Origin: Chloroflexi bacterium HGW-Chloroflexi-10 | GTDB taxonomy: Bacteria > Chloroflexota > Anaerolineae > Anaerolineales > Anaerolineaceae | Direction of reading: 5' to 3' | Assembly: GCA_002840755.1 (NCBI GenBank) | Contig: PHBZ01000006.1 | Coordinates: forward strand, 116,020 to 180,019 | DNA length: 64,000 bases | Shown here: positions 51,731-60,293 of the stretch, piece by piece | How the letters are laid out: every line of letters starts with the position of its first letter | Position numbering within the stretch: position 1 is the stretch's first letter | Program-made: the position numbers and the translations under genes | The notes under the pieces: model-generated | Seen by the model: the letters and a program-made list of their open reading frames with translations, nothing else | The model's database searches: none | What the model was told of the DNA's origin: nothing

Positions 51731-54625
51731 TTAATTGTAAATGAATGCCAGGCCAATGAGTTTTAGATCGGGAACAAGTTGAATTCTTTTCTGCAAGGTG
51801 TCGATATCCGCTCGCCGCCTTTCCAAAAGTTCACGCTGTTTGGCCTGACGGATATTCTCAATGGCAATCTGGCGCACAGCGCCTTCCTGCTGGCGGTAAT
51901 ACTGTTCCACCTTCCGTTGTTCGGTGTTGGTCTGCTCAGCATGTTCTAACTGTATTTCGCTAAAGCGGTCACCTGCTTGGGATTCAGCTATTTTCCAGGC
52001 CATATCTTTGATCCGGGTTACTTCATTGGAATCGAGTGGAACATAGGCTGTATCCACCTGTTCAGGGGTTAAGCTGAGCAGCGATTGGGCTAAACGGGGT
52101 TGGGATACCCCCCCCTTATCAATATAGACAGGGATAAGTTCCTGGCGGTTGACGTCGGTATGGTTGGTGGCTTGAAGCACATACACCGCCCAAATCCCCT
52201 GGGCCCCCGGTGTTATAAGTTTCCCTTGCGGGCTGTCTGGCCGCAGTCGCATTTGAGCAGCTAACGGATTCGATTCCCGGGTTAACTGCTCCAACAGTTG
52301 TTCGGTGATTGGGTGATTTAGATGCAAAAAAGTGACGCCGTCATCTTTAATTGCGCTGTCACGATCAAAAACCACTTCACCATAGTGCTCTTTACTGCCA
52401 TCTGCCTTGGGGAGATCAAAATAAAATATCCCTTGCCGACGGCTGTATTCAGTCAATTTTTCCCCATGCGCCAGAAGATAGCCAGTCAGGAGTGAGCGAA
52501 TTTGGTTGGGGGCAATTTCGACTAACCGTTTCTGGTATTGATCAATTTTAGCTTGTGCATGGGGCAGCAATAAATCATCTTGATCTAGGATTTGCCGGGC
52601 ACGGTTATAAATTTGATCACCAATGGATTCAAGCTCTACCGCTTCAGCCTTCCGTTTAGCCAGAGCTTCAATAAACAACTTGTCAAAACGGAATTCTTCT
52701 TGCAAGGTGGATAGAATATCAGCCAGTTTATCTTCACCGTATTGTTTGCGGATAATGGCCAGCTTAGATTCAAGCACTTCGCGGACGCGCTGTTCAACCG
52801 TTCCCTGAGTTAATAAATTGATCACCAGAACATTATGCTCCTGACCAATACGATCCAGGCGGCCAATACGCTGCTCAAGTTTGGCAGGGTTCCAGGGTAA
52901 ATCATAATTCACCATCACATGGCAAAATTGAAGGTTAACGCCTTCGCCGCCAGCATCAGTAGAGATCATAAACTGGGCATCTGCGCTGAATTCCTGGCGG
53001 GCAATAATGCGCTCATCCATGTTCATACCGCCGTTAATGCAAACCAGCTTATATCCCAGACCCTCAAGCATTTTGCGCAAAACGGTTTGAGTGGAAACAA
53101 ATTCGGTGAACACCAGGAATTTGGTCGTGGGACCTTCCCGCCGACGAATTTCATCAATAATGTCAAGCAGGGCAACCATTTTCGAGTCGCTGCCTTTCAG
53201 CACCCGTCGGGCCAAGTCCAAAAGGCGTTTAAGAATTTCGATTTCACGCCCAAGTTCCAAATTGTTAACAACACCGCTCACGTCAATCAATTCATTTAAC
53301 AGTTCCTGGGCATCCTCATCTTCGGCTTTTTCTTCGTCAAAATCACCAAAGCTGCTGCTATTGGTATCGGAATTTTCCAGGTTCTCCTGCCAACCGCTCA
53401 GTTTTTTCAGGCGTTTATCCAATGAATCGGTAATTGCCTGGGTGCTGCTGGTTAACATACGTTGGAAGAGGATCATTAGAAAGGTGAAGGCGCGGTCATT
53501 GCGCCCCAGCGCACGGTTGTAATTGTCGCTGACATAAGCGCTGACTTCATCATATAATTTGCGCTCCAGTTCAAACTCTGGACGGGAGGGATCTACTGGA
53601 TAAATATCGGTTATGCGTTGTTTAAAGAGCGGCTTTTTTTGAGCATCGACTGCGGCGCGTTTACTCGTTCGCCAGACTACCTCCCGAACTTTATCCGGGC
53701 GCAGGTCTTCAACGCGGGTAAATCCGTAGGGGTCAACCAGGTTTAGCAGATGTAAAAACTTACCCGGTTTGCCCTGGTGCGGTGTGGCAGTTAACAACAG
53801 GAAGACTGGTACGGATGCAGCCAGTGCTTCACCGATTTTATAACGCGCGGTTTCACTGCCGTCCACCTCTTTGCTCAGTTTGTGGGCTTCATCAATGATC
53901 ACCATATCCCAATTGGCTGCGATCAGGTTTTCAAACACCTCACGATTGTGACTCTCACGGCGTTGGCGCTCCCTTGGATTAAGCAATGGGCTCACCTTTT
54001 GTGGTTTGATAAAATCGAGGCTGGTGATGACCCGTTCGCTCTGCAGCCATAAATTGGCATCCTGGCCATGGATCTCGCGCATCGCCGAAAACAGTGTGCG
54101 ATCCATCAAGGCAAACGATTCGCTAAATTTCTGTTTCAGTTCATCCTGCCACTGACGTGTGAGGCCAGCCGGTGTGATGATCAGGACTCGCCTGGCCTGG
54201 TGGCGCAGTTTGAGTTCTTCGTAAATCATGGCTGCTTCTATGGTTTTACCCAACCCAACTTCTTCGGCGATGATCGCACGGGGGCGGAACTTACCCAGGA
54301 CAAAATCCACGGCCAGAATCTGGTGCGGCAGGGGAGTGATGCGAAAATTGGCTGCCGAAAGCAGGCCTTGCTGGGTCAGCAAGGCTTTGAGATGGTGGGC
54401 GGTGATGGTGGAGAGGAATAATGGCGCAGGTGTGGAATTATTCTGTGCAAATCCTTCAATAATTTCATTTTTTAATTTTAATTCGGAAATTAAAACACGC
54501 CTAATTGGCCCCGAAGGCTCAATATAAACATCAGCATAATCAACACCAAAAAGCTTTGTAAGTGAAACGATACGTACTTTTTGATTTGAGGGAAGAATTA
54601 CAGACTCACCCAAATTAATTATCAT
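51731..54625 (-). CDS. SNF2/RapA-type helicase
   Basis: 964 residues. ATP-binding motif AEEVGLGKTIEAAMI (120-134), VIIDEAHKLS (DEAH), LLTATPHQGKPGKF, and the last motif WNPAKLEQRIGRLDRIGQ are complete, so the motor should be active. The C-terminal ~250 residues are helical with an EQRKVEQYYRQQEGAVRQIAIENIRQAKQRE-type coiled coil (seen between about 51830 and 51940). Related helicases occur in DISARM (DrmD), BREX variants and RapA. Here it lies between the ATPase and PglZ genes with gaps of 4 and 14 bases, so it belongs to the same complex or operon. Confidence 0.88.
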   Translation of the reverse strand: MIINLGESVILPSNQKVRIVSLTKLFGVDYADVYIEPSGPIRRVLISELKLKNEIIEGFAQNNSTPAPLFLSTITAHHLKALLTQQGLLSAANFRITPLPHQILAVDFVLGKFRPRAIIAEEVGLGKTIEAAMIYEELKLRHQARRVLIITPAGLTRQWQDELKQKFSESFALMDRTLFSAMREIHGQDANLWLQSERVITSLDFIKPQKVSPLLNPRERQRRESHNREVFENLIAANWDMVIIDEAHKLSKEVDGSETARYKIGEALAASVPVFLLLTATPHQGKPGKFLHLLNLVDPYGFTRVEDLRPDKVREVVWRTSKRAAVDAQKKPLFKQRITDIYPVDPSRPEFELERKLYDEVSAYVSDNYNRALGRNDRAFTFLMILFQRMLTSSTQAITDSLDKRLKKLSGWQENLENSDTNSSSFGDFDEEKAEDEDAQELLNELIDVSGVVNNLELGREIEILKRLLDLARRVLKGSDSKMVALLDIIDEIRRREGPTTKFLVFTEFVSTQTVLRKMLEGLGYKLVCINGGMNMDERIIARQEFSADAQFMISTDAGGEGVNLQFCHVMVNYDLPWNPAKLEQRIGRLDRIGQEHNVLVINLLTQGTVEQRVREVLESKLAIIRKQYGEDKLADILSTLQEEFRFDKLFIEALAKRKAEAVELESIGDQIYNRARQILDQDDLLLPHAQAKIDQYQKRLVEIAPNQIRSLLTGYLLAHGEKLTEYSRRQGIFYFDLPKADGSKEHYGEVVFDRDSAIKDDGVTFLHLNHPITEQLLEQLTRESNPLAAQMRLRPDSPQGKLITPGAQGIWAVYVLQATNHTDVNRQELIPVYIDKGGVSQPRLAQSLLSLTPEQVDTAYVPLDSNEVTRIKDMAWKIAESQAGDRFSEIQLEHAEQTNTEQRKVEQYYRQQEGAVRQIAIENIRQAKQRELLERRRADIDTLQKRIQLVPDLKLIGLAFIYN

Positions 54626-54629
54626 GAAA

Positions 54630-57251
54630 CTAACGTTGACCTTTACGGCGCATCTTTAAGCCAAGTAAATACAATTCAGAAACTGCATAACGATCGCTAT
54701 CGCTTTCTGAAGGTTTACGCTTTTCCAGAATCCCAGCTTGTAATAATTGACTAATCAATTCTTCAGGCTTTTTTTCTTTTTCAGCAAATATTTTAATTAA
54801 GGTCTGTTTATCTAATGGCGATGATTGGTCATTTAAAGCATCCATAGCCTTTTCAAGTTCTGGATATTCTTCCTTGACTTGCGAAACCCGGTTTTCAGAT
54901 ACAGCTGGCATAGCAGAAATTAGCGAACGTGGTTTTAATAAAGGCTGGGCAGGAACATTTCCGCTCTTTTTTTCGTATTCTAAGGCTTGTAATAATAAAA
55001 CAATTAGGCTACGTGGAAAACGATTATCTTGCCCATCAGTAATTCTTCTTAATACCCATCTATGGGTATATGCTTTATTGCCTGGCCCCATTCGTTCTCC
55101 CCATAAATGAACTAAAGCTTTACGTAATCGATCTATTTCCAACTGTTCTAACGAATCTTTATTTACACTAAGGTTGCTTACTAAAGAAGAAAAGCTAGGA
55201 GAATTTAAGGCCTGTCGCAAAACTAAACGCCACAAATCATCTTCCTGCCATTTCAAACTCATATCTTTCCCTGTGTAATGTGATTTATTGGGAAATCTCA
55301 ATTGTTGCCAAATATCCTCTCGAAGTAGACATTTCATATGGATATAGTTAAAAGTGTTACCAAATTCAAGCCACCAAACCATTAATCCTTCTAGTGCTCG
55401 TTTTCGGCGTAGATAGTCCGCTTGGGTATGGCCAAAACCAGAATCTAATTCATCATAAAAAAGCCAGATTTGTTTATGTGATGCAACAAATTTCTGATTT
55501 AGAGTCTTGATAGAGTCATTAATTTGCAAAGCGAAACTGTCCTCGCTAAGCAAGATTAATGTATCCACAAGTTTTGTTTGTGTCTTTTCTTTAACTAAAA
55601 AGTGGGATATTGTTTCATAAATTTTTCGGTTTCCCTTAATTTCTTCTATAAAATCCGGGTATGTTATTACTAATTTTAGGAGCGCATAAGCTGGCCAAAA
55701 ATTTCGCCACACATTTTCACCGAGACGTTTTTCTATTTCTCTAAACCCTTGAGAACTTACAATATATGAATCTAAATTAAGTCGTCCGTGAACTCCAATA
55801 AAATTCACATCGTCAAGATTTAAAGAAGGTCGTGCAAGGTCTCGAGCTGATGCTGGTTGTTCAACAAAGAGGCGAAATAATAAACTTTTTCCAGTTCCTT
55901 TTGCACCACGAATTAAACAAATTGTATCCTGGATAAATTTTGGAAAATCACTTGTGCGTTGGAATATTTGGGATATAACTTCAGGATTAATCTGATCAGC
56001 CGTAATAGAAGATTCAAAATTCAATTCATTAAGAATAACTTGTTTGGACGCCATGTTACTGGTCTGTATCGTCTCTGGCAGAGAAGTGTCAATCCAATCG
56101 GCAATGGGTTTATAACTTCCAGTTGTTGATTCTGGTAAATCTGCAAATGGATTATCCATAATCGCCACAATGGGATTGTATTCAATACCAATATATAAAT
56201 CCTCAGGTACAATCCCACTTTCTACAGGCCAATGCGCGGTTATCCAATCTTCTGCCTGATCTAGACGTTCATTATGGTCCTGGGTATTAGTTACTGGCAG
56301 TGGGGTGAGAACAAACCGTAAATCAGGCCTCCCTTGGATCGATTGTTGTTTACGAACTACTTTGGTTACCCAATCTAATCCTTGGTAACTTTGTTTTGAA
56401 GGAGTAAAACAAATAATGCCTAAATCTGCAAGATCTAATAAAGCCATAGCCCCAATATCATCAAACCCAGTGCGAGCGTCAATCATGATTACATCAGGAG
56501 TGAACTTTTGTTTTATTTCATCGATCAATAATCGAATTGGGTTAGGATCTTTACGGTAATATTTTACAACCTCAAAATCAGCTAATTTATAAATATAATT
56601 TTGATCGTAACGCCCTGCTGGTATTAAGAAAAGGTCTTCAGATTCATCGCCTATTTTTTGTATGCAATCGTTTAAACTAGGTATATTTGATTCGGGTGAA
56701 ATCCAACGTTGGTATACATAATCCAATACTCCCGAAGTGGGTAGTTGATCTTCTGGAATATTGATGCTACTGGTTAAACCAGGAGCTTCGAGATCAAAAT
56801 CGATCATTACAACCTTGCGTTTGCGTGCTGATAAAAGTCTACTTACGATAGCCAAACAAGTTGATCGTCCTACACCACCTTTAAATGAATAGAATGTTAC
56901 AATTAATGGCTTTTTTACATTGTCATCTAATGGTTTAATATCTTGTGGATCGGGAGCAGATAGGAGTTCAGACCAAGTTGGCAAAGGGGATGGAAAATCA
57001 ATTGAATATTTCTCATCCTCTTCTGGGGTGATTAAGATATAAGCTGGGATTTCTAAACTTCCTAAACACCACCCAAAAGGTTTAAGAATACCGTTCACCA
57101 AGTCATAACGAGAATAATCATCTAAACCAAGAAATTTTATGCTAATTAAGCGTAAACGAATACTACCGGTAGGTAGTTTTTGTAGATTAACAACCTCAAA
57201 CTGTGATTGGAGTATTTGAACAATATTACTTATGTCTTTATCTTGTAACAT
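54630..57251 (-). CDS. ParA-like KGGVGR ATPase fused to a second P-loop domain
   Basis: 873 residues. The N-terminal ~110 residues are a separate small domain. Residues 117-150 carry the deviant Walker A YSFKGGVGRST and then VVMIDFDLEAPGL, as in MinD/FlhG-like ATPases. A second NTPase starts near residue 440 with CLIRGAKGTGKS and continues with IWLFYDELDSGFG, which fits an AAA/STAND-like Walker B. The C-terminal ~130 residues look winged-helical. KGGVGR fusions of this kind are met in conflict loci, often beside a HEPN-like gene as here. A switch or sensor role is inference. Confidence 0.78.
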   Translation of the reverse strand: MLQDKDISNIVQILQSQFEVVNLQKLPTGSIRLRLISIKFLGLDDYSRYDLVNGILKPFGWCLGSLEIPAYILITPEEDEKYSIDFPSPLPTWSELLSAPDPQDIKPLDDNVKKPLIVTFYSFKGGVGRSTCLAIVSRLLSARKRKVVMIDFDLEAPGLTSSINIPEDQLPTSGVLDYVYQRWISPESNIPSLNDCIQKIGDESEDLFLIPAGRYDQNYIYKLADFEVVKYYRKDPNPIRLLIDEIKQKFTPDVIMIDARTGFDDIGAMALLDLADLGIICFTPSKQSYQGLDWVTKVVRKQQSIQGRPDLRFVLTPLPVTNTQDHNERLDQAEDWITAHWPVESGIVPEDLYIGIEYNPIVAIMDNPFADLPESTTGSYKPIADWIDTSLPETIQTSNMASKQVILNELNFESSITADQINPEVISQIFQRTSDFPKFIQDTICLIRGAKGTGKSLLFRLFVEQPASARDLARPSLNLDDVNFIGVHGRLNLDSYIVSSQGFREIEKRLGENVWRNFWPAYALLKLVITYPDFIEEIKGNRKIYETISHFLVKEKTQTKLVDTLILLSEDSFALQINDSIKTLNQKFVASHKQIWLFYDELDSGFGHTQADYLRRKRALEGLMVWWLEFGNTFNYIHMKCLLREDIWQQLRFPNKSHYTGKDMSLKWQEDDLWRLVLRQALNSPSFSSLVSNLSVNKDSLEQLEIDRLRKALVHLWGERMGPGNKAYTHRWVLRRITDGQDNRFPRSLIVLLLQALEYEKKSGNVPAQPLLKPRSLISAMPAVSENRVSQVKEEYPELEKAMDALNDQSSPLDKQTLIKIFAEKEKKPEELISQLLQAGILEKRKPSESDSDRYAVSELYLLGLKMRRKGQR

Positions 57252-57259
57252 TTTGCCTC

Positions 57260-57823
57260 CTAAAAACCTGTGCCACCATATTCCAATTCGGTTTTAAGTG
57301 ATGAATGAATACTATTTGATAGGTTTGAATAGCTTGTTGGCGTGGAAACAGGCACCATTCCTGGTGGTATGCTCAAACGATTAATTTCTCCAGACAAGTA
57401 TTCGTGAATAACTAAAACACTGCAAAGGAAAGTTCTTGCATCATTTTGAGAGGTCGAATTGGGGTTATATCGCAGATTGAAAACGCCTCCCCCTCCCCAA
57501 TAAAGGCTGATATTGGCCCAAGCATTGGGATAATTCAACGAAATTACATTCTGGGTCGTTGTATCCAAAAAAGTCAGGAATGTTGTGACATTATGTGCTT
57601 TAGCACCACCATGATCTGTCTTAAGTAGTCCTCTTTGAAAACAATATAAAGCTTGAAAAGCACTTTCAATTGCATATCCTGCTAGATAAATAGAGGCCAT
57701 ATAACGACTTGCTTTATACAACCCAATCGAGTCTTCCAATTTTAAGCATGCCACAAATTGATAATTTTGGCGATGCCATGTATCTGGAGTATAAATTGGA
57801 TCTCGTGGACTTGGTAATAACAT
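57260..57823 (-). CDS. HEPN-like protein
   Basis: 187 residues. YMASIYLAGYAIESAFQALYC matches the first HEPN helices (xLAGYAIExxxKA). NLRYNPNSTSQNDARTFLCSVLVIHEYL matches the closing RY...A-fL-a helix of the large HEPN families. The RNase motif R-x4-6-H is not evident (the nearest pair is R-x9-H), so it may be a non-catalytic partner. Its ATG overlaps the stop of the methyltransferase before it (TAATG), and the KGGVGR gene follows after 8 bases; the two probably act together. Confidence 0.65.
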   Translation of the reverse strand: MLLPSPRDPIYTPDTWHRQNYQFVACLKLEDSIGLYKASRYMASIYLAGYAIESAFQALYCFQRGLLKTDHGGAKAHNVTTFLTFLDTTTQNVISLNYPNAWANISLYWGGGGVFNLRYNPNSTSQNDARTFLCSVLVIHEYLSGEINRLSIPPGMVPVSTPTSYSNLSNSIHSSLKTELEYGGTGF

Positions 57824-60270
57824 TATTCCACCTTTGCCTCTGCAACATCGATGAAATCGTAAAGGTCTGTGCTGTTTTCCAACAAGGATTTGTTCAGTTT
57901 TCTACCAACCGTCAGGATGTCCTGATATCGTCCGGAGCGATAGCATTCCGTAAAGCCGGCGACCACTGCTTCCAGCCGCACTTCTTTGAGCTTCTGGTTG
58001 GCACTGGCCGTGGTAAGATACTCTTCAAACTGACGCAGCAAGCGTTCCAAACGCTTCTTTTCCAACTCGGCCTGGGTCAGTGGATCGGGACGTTTCCATT
58101 GATTTTCCATGCATGCAAAACTTTCTTCAAGAATGGTCTTGACCTCTGGAATTTCATCCTCAGAAGTTTGAAGGACTTTAAGAAAATCGGTATAAATTTC
58201 ATCGTAGGTCTTAGGTTGATCTAAGAAATTCCAGATCCAATGGCGAGCCGAGCGTTCATCGCTCACAAAAAGTATCGCCTGAGGTTGGATGCCGTCCTTT
58301 CCAAAAGTTTTTACTTTCCGCTTTTCATATTCATTGGCCTGAGTCTCGTCCGAAAACCAATACCCATCTTTTTCTTCTAAACCCCATTTTGAAAGCGCCT
58401 GGTAAAACTGTTCTCCGTTATACATTACTTGGTAACCATGTTGAACATAATAAGCCAGGTATTTCGAGTAGAGCATTTCTTTACTTCGTTCAATATTGGC
58501 AGCTAGGGGGAGTTGACTTAAATGCTCACGTGTAAACTCTTCTTCCAATCCAAAACCGGCTTCAGTTATTAATTTTTTTGTAAACCCTAAACGGGGCTTA
58601 TAGGCATTAATTATAAGATCGTTTTTCACTGCCCCAGCACTAGTAATCTGTTTAAACGACCCTTGTTGTTTATCTAGGACTGTAACCTGTGCTACAACAA
58701 ATCCTGCGCGTGAAAGAGCATCTTGTATTGCATTCCATACATTTGCTTTTGAATTATGAAACTCAACGGTTACCCATCTATTTGGTTTCAGTATTCTATA
58801 CATCTCTGCGAAAGCAGTCATCATTAGTTCACGATATTCATCAAGTGAAAATGCATTTCGTTTCTTTCTCCGATGAACAACGATTTCTTTCGTCGTGCAA
58901 GTGGATACCTTCAACCATGCTTCCCAAATAATGCTCAGATCGGAATAAATAATATTGCTTCCAAATGGAGGATCAGTGAAAATATAATCAACTGAGTTTG
59001 TAGGAATAGAAGGCAATTTAGTAGAAGATTGTGTACTGATAATACTTTCTCCTGATTTCTGGTTGATTATCGCAAAAATATCCTCCATTCGCCCAAATCT
59101 TCTATTTACTGCTAATATTGGATTTACCTCATAGTTAATACTTGGCACATATAAAGTGCCTGCCAAAGGGCCTCTTAAACGAGGCCAACGGTTCATTTTG
59201 CTAAGGTTATAAATACTGGCTGTTACTGAAAAACCTAGAGCGTTTTTTATTCTTTGATCTGGACAACTTTGTATTCGATTCCAAAGAGCTGAAATACACC
59301 AAAGGTTTCGTTTCGTATAAAATGAGTCAACTGAATATATCCCTAATTGTCTATAATCTCTTTCATACCAAATATCAATATCACCGTCTATTCGAGTAGT
59401 AGGATACCAGTAAGGGATTTCCATTTTCTGAATTCTTTGAATTAGGTTTCGATCATCTTTATCTGGTTTTTTAGTATAGCTCTTACTTCCGACTGAATAA
59501 TTTATTGAGACAGGTATTTGTACTGATTTATTCGTATTTTGGCCTAAAGCTTTGTCAAATTCTTCAACGATACATCGTTTGAGCTGATCTTTTTTAAGGC
59601 TCGCTTTACAACCAGGACAAATAAATTCGTCTTTTACTTTTTCGGAAATTGGATCAACAGCTACTTCCCAAAAAACAATTTCTTTATCGCAATAAGGGCA
59701 TTTATATACATCACTCCATATAATAAAGTTGATAATTCCTTTCAATCCGTTCAAATGATTTGTTTCATACATCCAGCCACATTCATTTTCTATTTCTCTT
59801 ATAAGTTGTTGTGCTTTGACAGTTAAAGTTTTTATATCTACTGGTTGGTTGAAATTTGAAGCAATAAATGTTGCAGCAGGTGATAAATCACATAAAATAG
59901 CATTCCTTTGTACCATCCGTGAAGCAATTCCCGTCATGCCTGTCCCACAAAATCCATCAAAAATAATGTCTCCTGGTTTCGTGTAATGTTCTATAAAAGG
60001 AATTATCGCTTTATACGGGACTTTTGTGTGATAAGAATGTGCATTGTAGATTGGATCATTCTTTCCTTCTGATATATCACTCACAAAGGGTTCACAATGA
60101 TAATCATCGTTGTTTTCGTCGTAAGGGGATTCTAATTGATGAATAAATTTCTCAATGTATGGACTAGGAAAGGCTGTATAAAAAGGCGGGTTGGATAGTG
60201 ACAAAATATCCTTGTCATCACCGATAGGAAAACCTTCGATTTGGCGAAGTTCGTCTAGGTTGTCTATCAT
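57823..60270 (-). CDS. DNA methyltransferase, second of two paralogues
   Basis: 815 residues from the ATG at 60270; a TTG at 60279 is the alternative. Motif I is IIFDGFCGTGMTG and motif IV is YIFTDPPFGSN (about residues 430-440), motif I first. A four-Cys zinc ribbon (CPYC ... CPGC) lies between them. DPPF fits amino-methyltransferases in the DUF1156-like group; adenine or cytosine cannot be told. It shares most of its last ~250 residues with the upstream paralogue but differs in the middle. It probably marks host DNA for the system. Confidence 0.82.
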   Translation of the reverse strand: MIDNLDELRQIEGFPIGDDKDILSLSNPPFYTAFPSPYIEKFIHQLESPYDENNDDYHCEPFVSDISEGKNDPIYNAHSYHTKVPYKAIIPFIEHYTKPGDIIFDGFCGTGMTGIASRMVQRNAILCDLSPAATFIASNFNQPVDIKTLTVKAQQLIREIENECGWMYETNHLNGLKGIINFIIWSDVYKCPYCDKEIVFWEVAVDPISEKVKDEFICPGCKASLKKDQLKRCIVEEFDKALGQNTNKSVQIPVSINYSVGSKSYTKKPDKDDRNLIQRIQKMEIPYWYPTTRIDGDIDIWYERDYRQLGIYSVDSFYTKRNLWCISALWNRIQSCPDQRIKNALGFSVTASIYNLSKMNRWPRLRGPLAGTLYVPSINYEVNPILAVNRRFGRMEDIFAIINQKSGESIISTQSSTKLPSIPTNSVDYIFTDPPFGSNIIYSDLSIIWEAWLKVSTCTTKEIVVHRRKKRNAFSLDEYRELMMTAFAEMYRILKPNRWVTVEFHNSKANVWNAIQDALSRAGFVVAQVTVLDKQQGSFKQITSAGAVKNDLIINAYKPRLGFTKKLITEAGFGLEEEFTREHLSQLPLAANIERSKEMLYSKYLAYYVQHGYQVMYNGEQFYQALSKWGLEEKDGYWFSDETQANEYEKRKVKTFGKDGIQPQAILFVSDERSARHWIWNFLDQPKTYDEIYTDFLKVLQTSEDEIPEVKTILEESFACMENQWKRPDPLTQAELEKKRLERLLRQFEEYLTTASANQKLKEVRLEAVVAGFTECYRSGRYQDILTVGRKLNKSLLENSTDLYDFIDVAEAKVE

Positions 60271-60293
60271 AATTTTCAATCTCGCTTTCGTTA

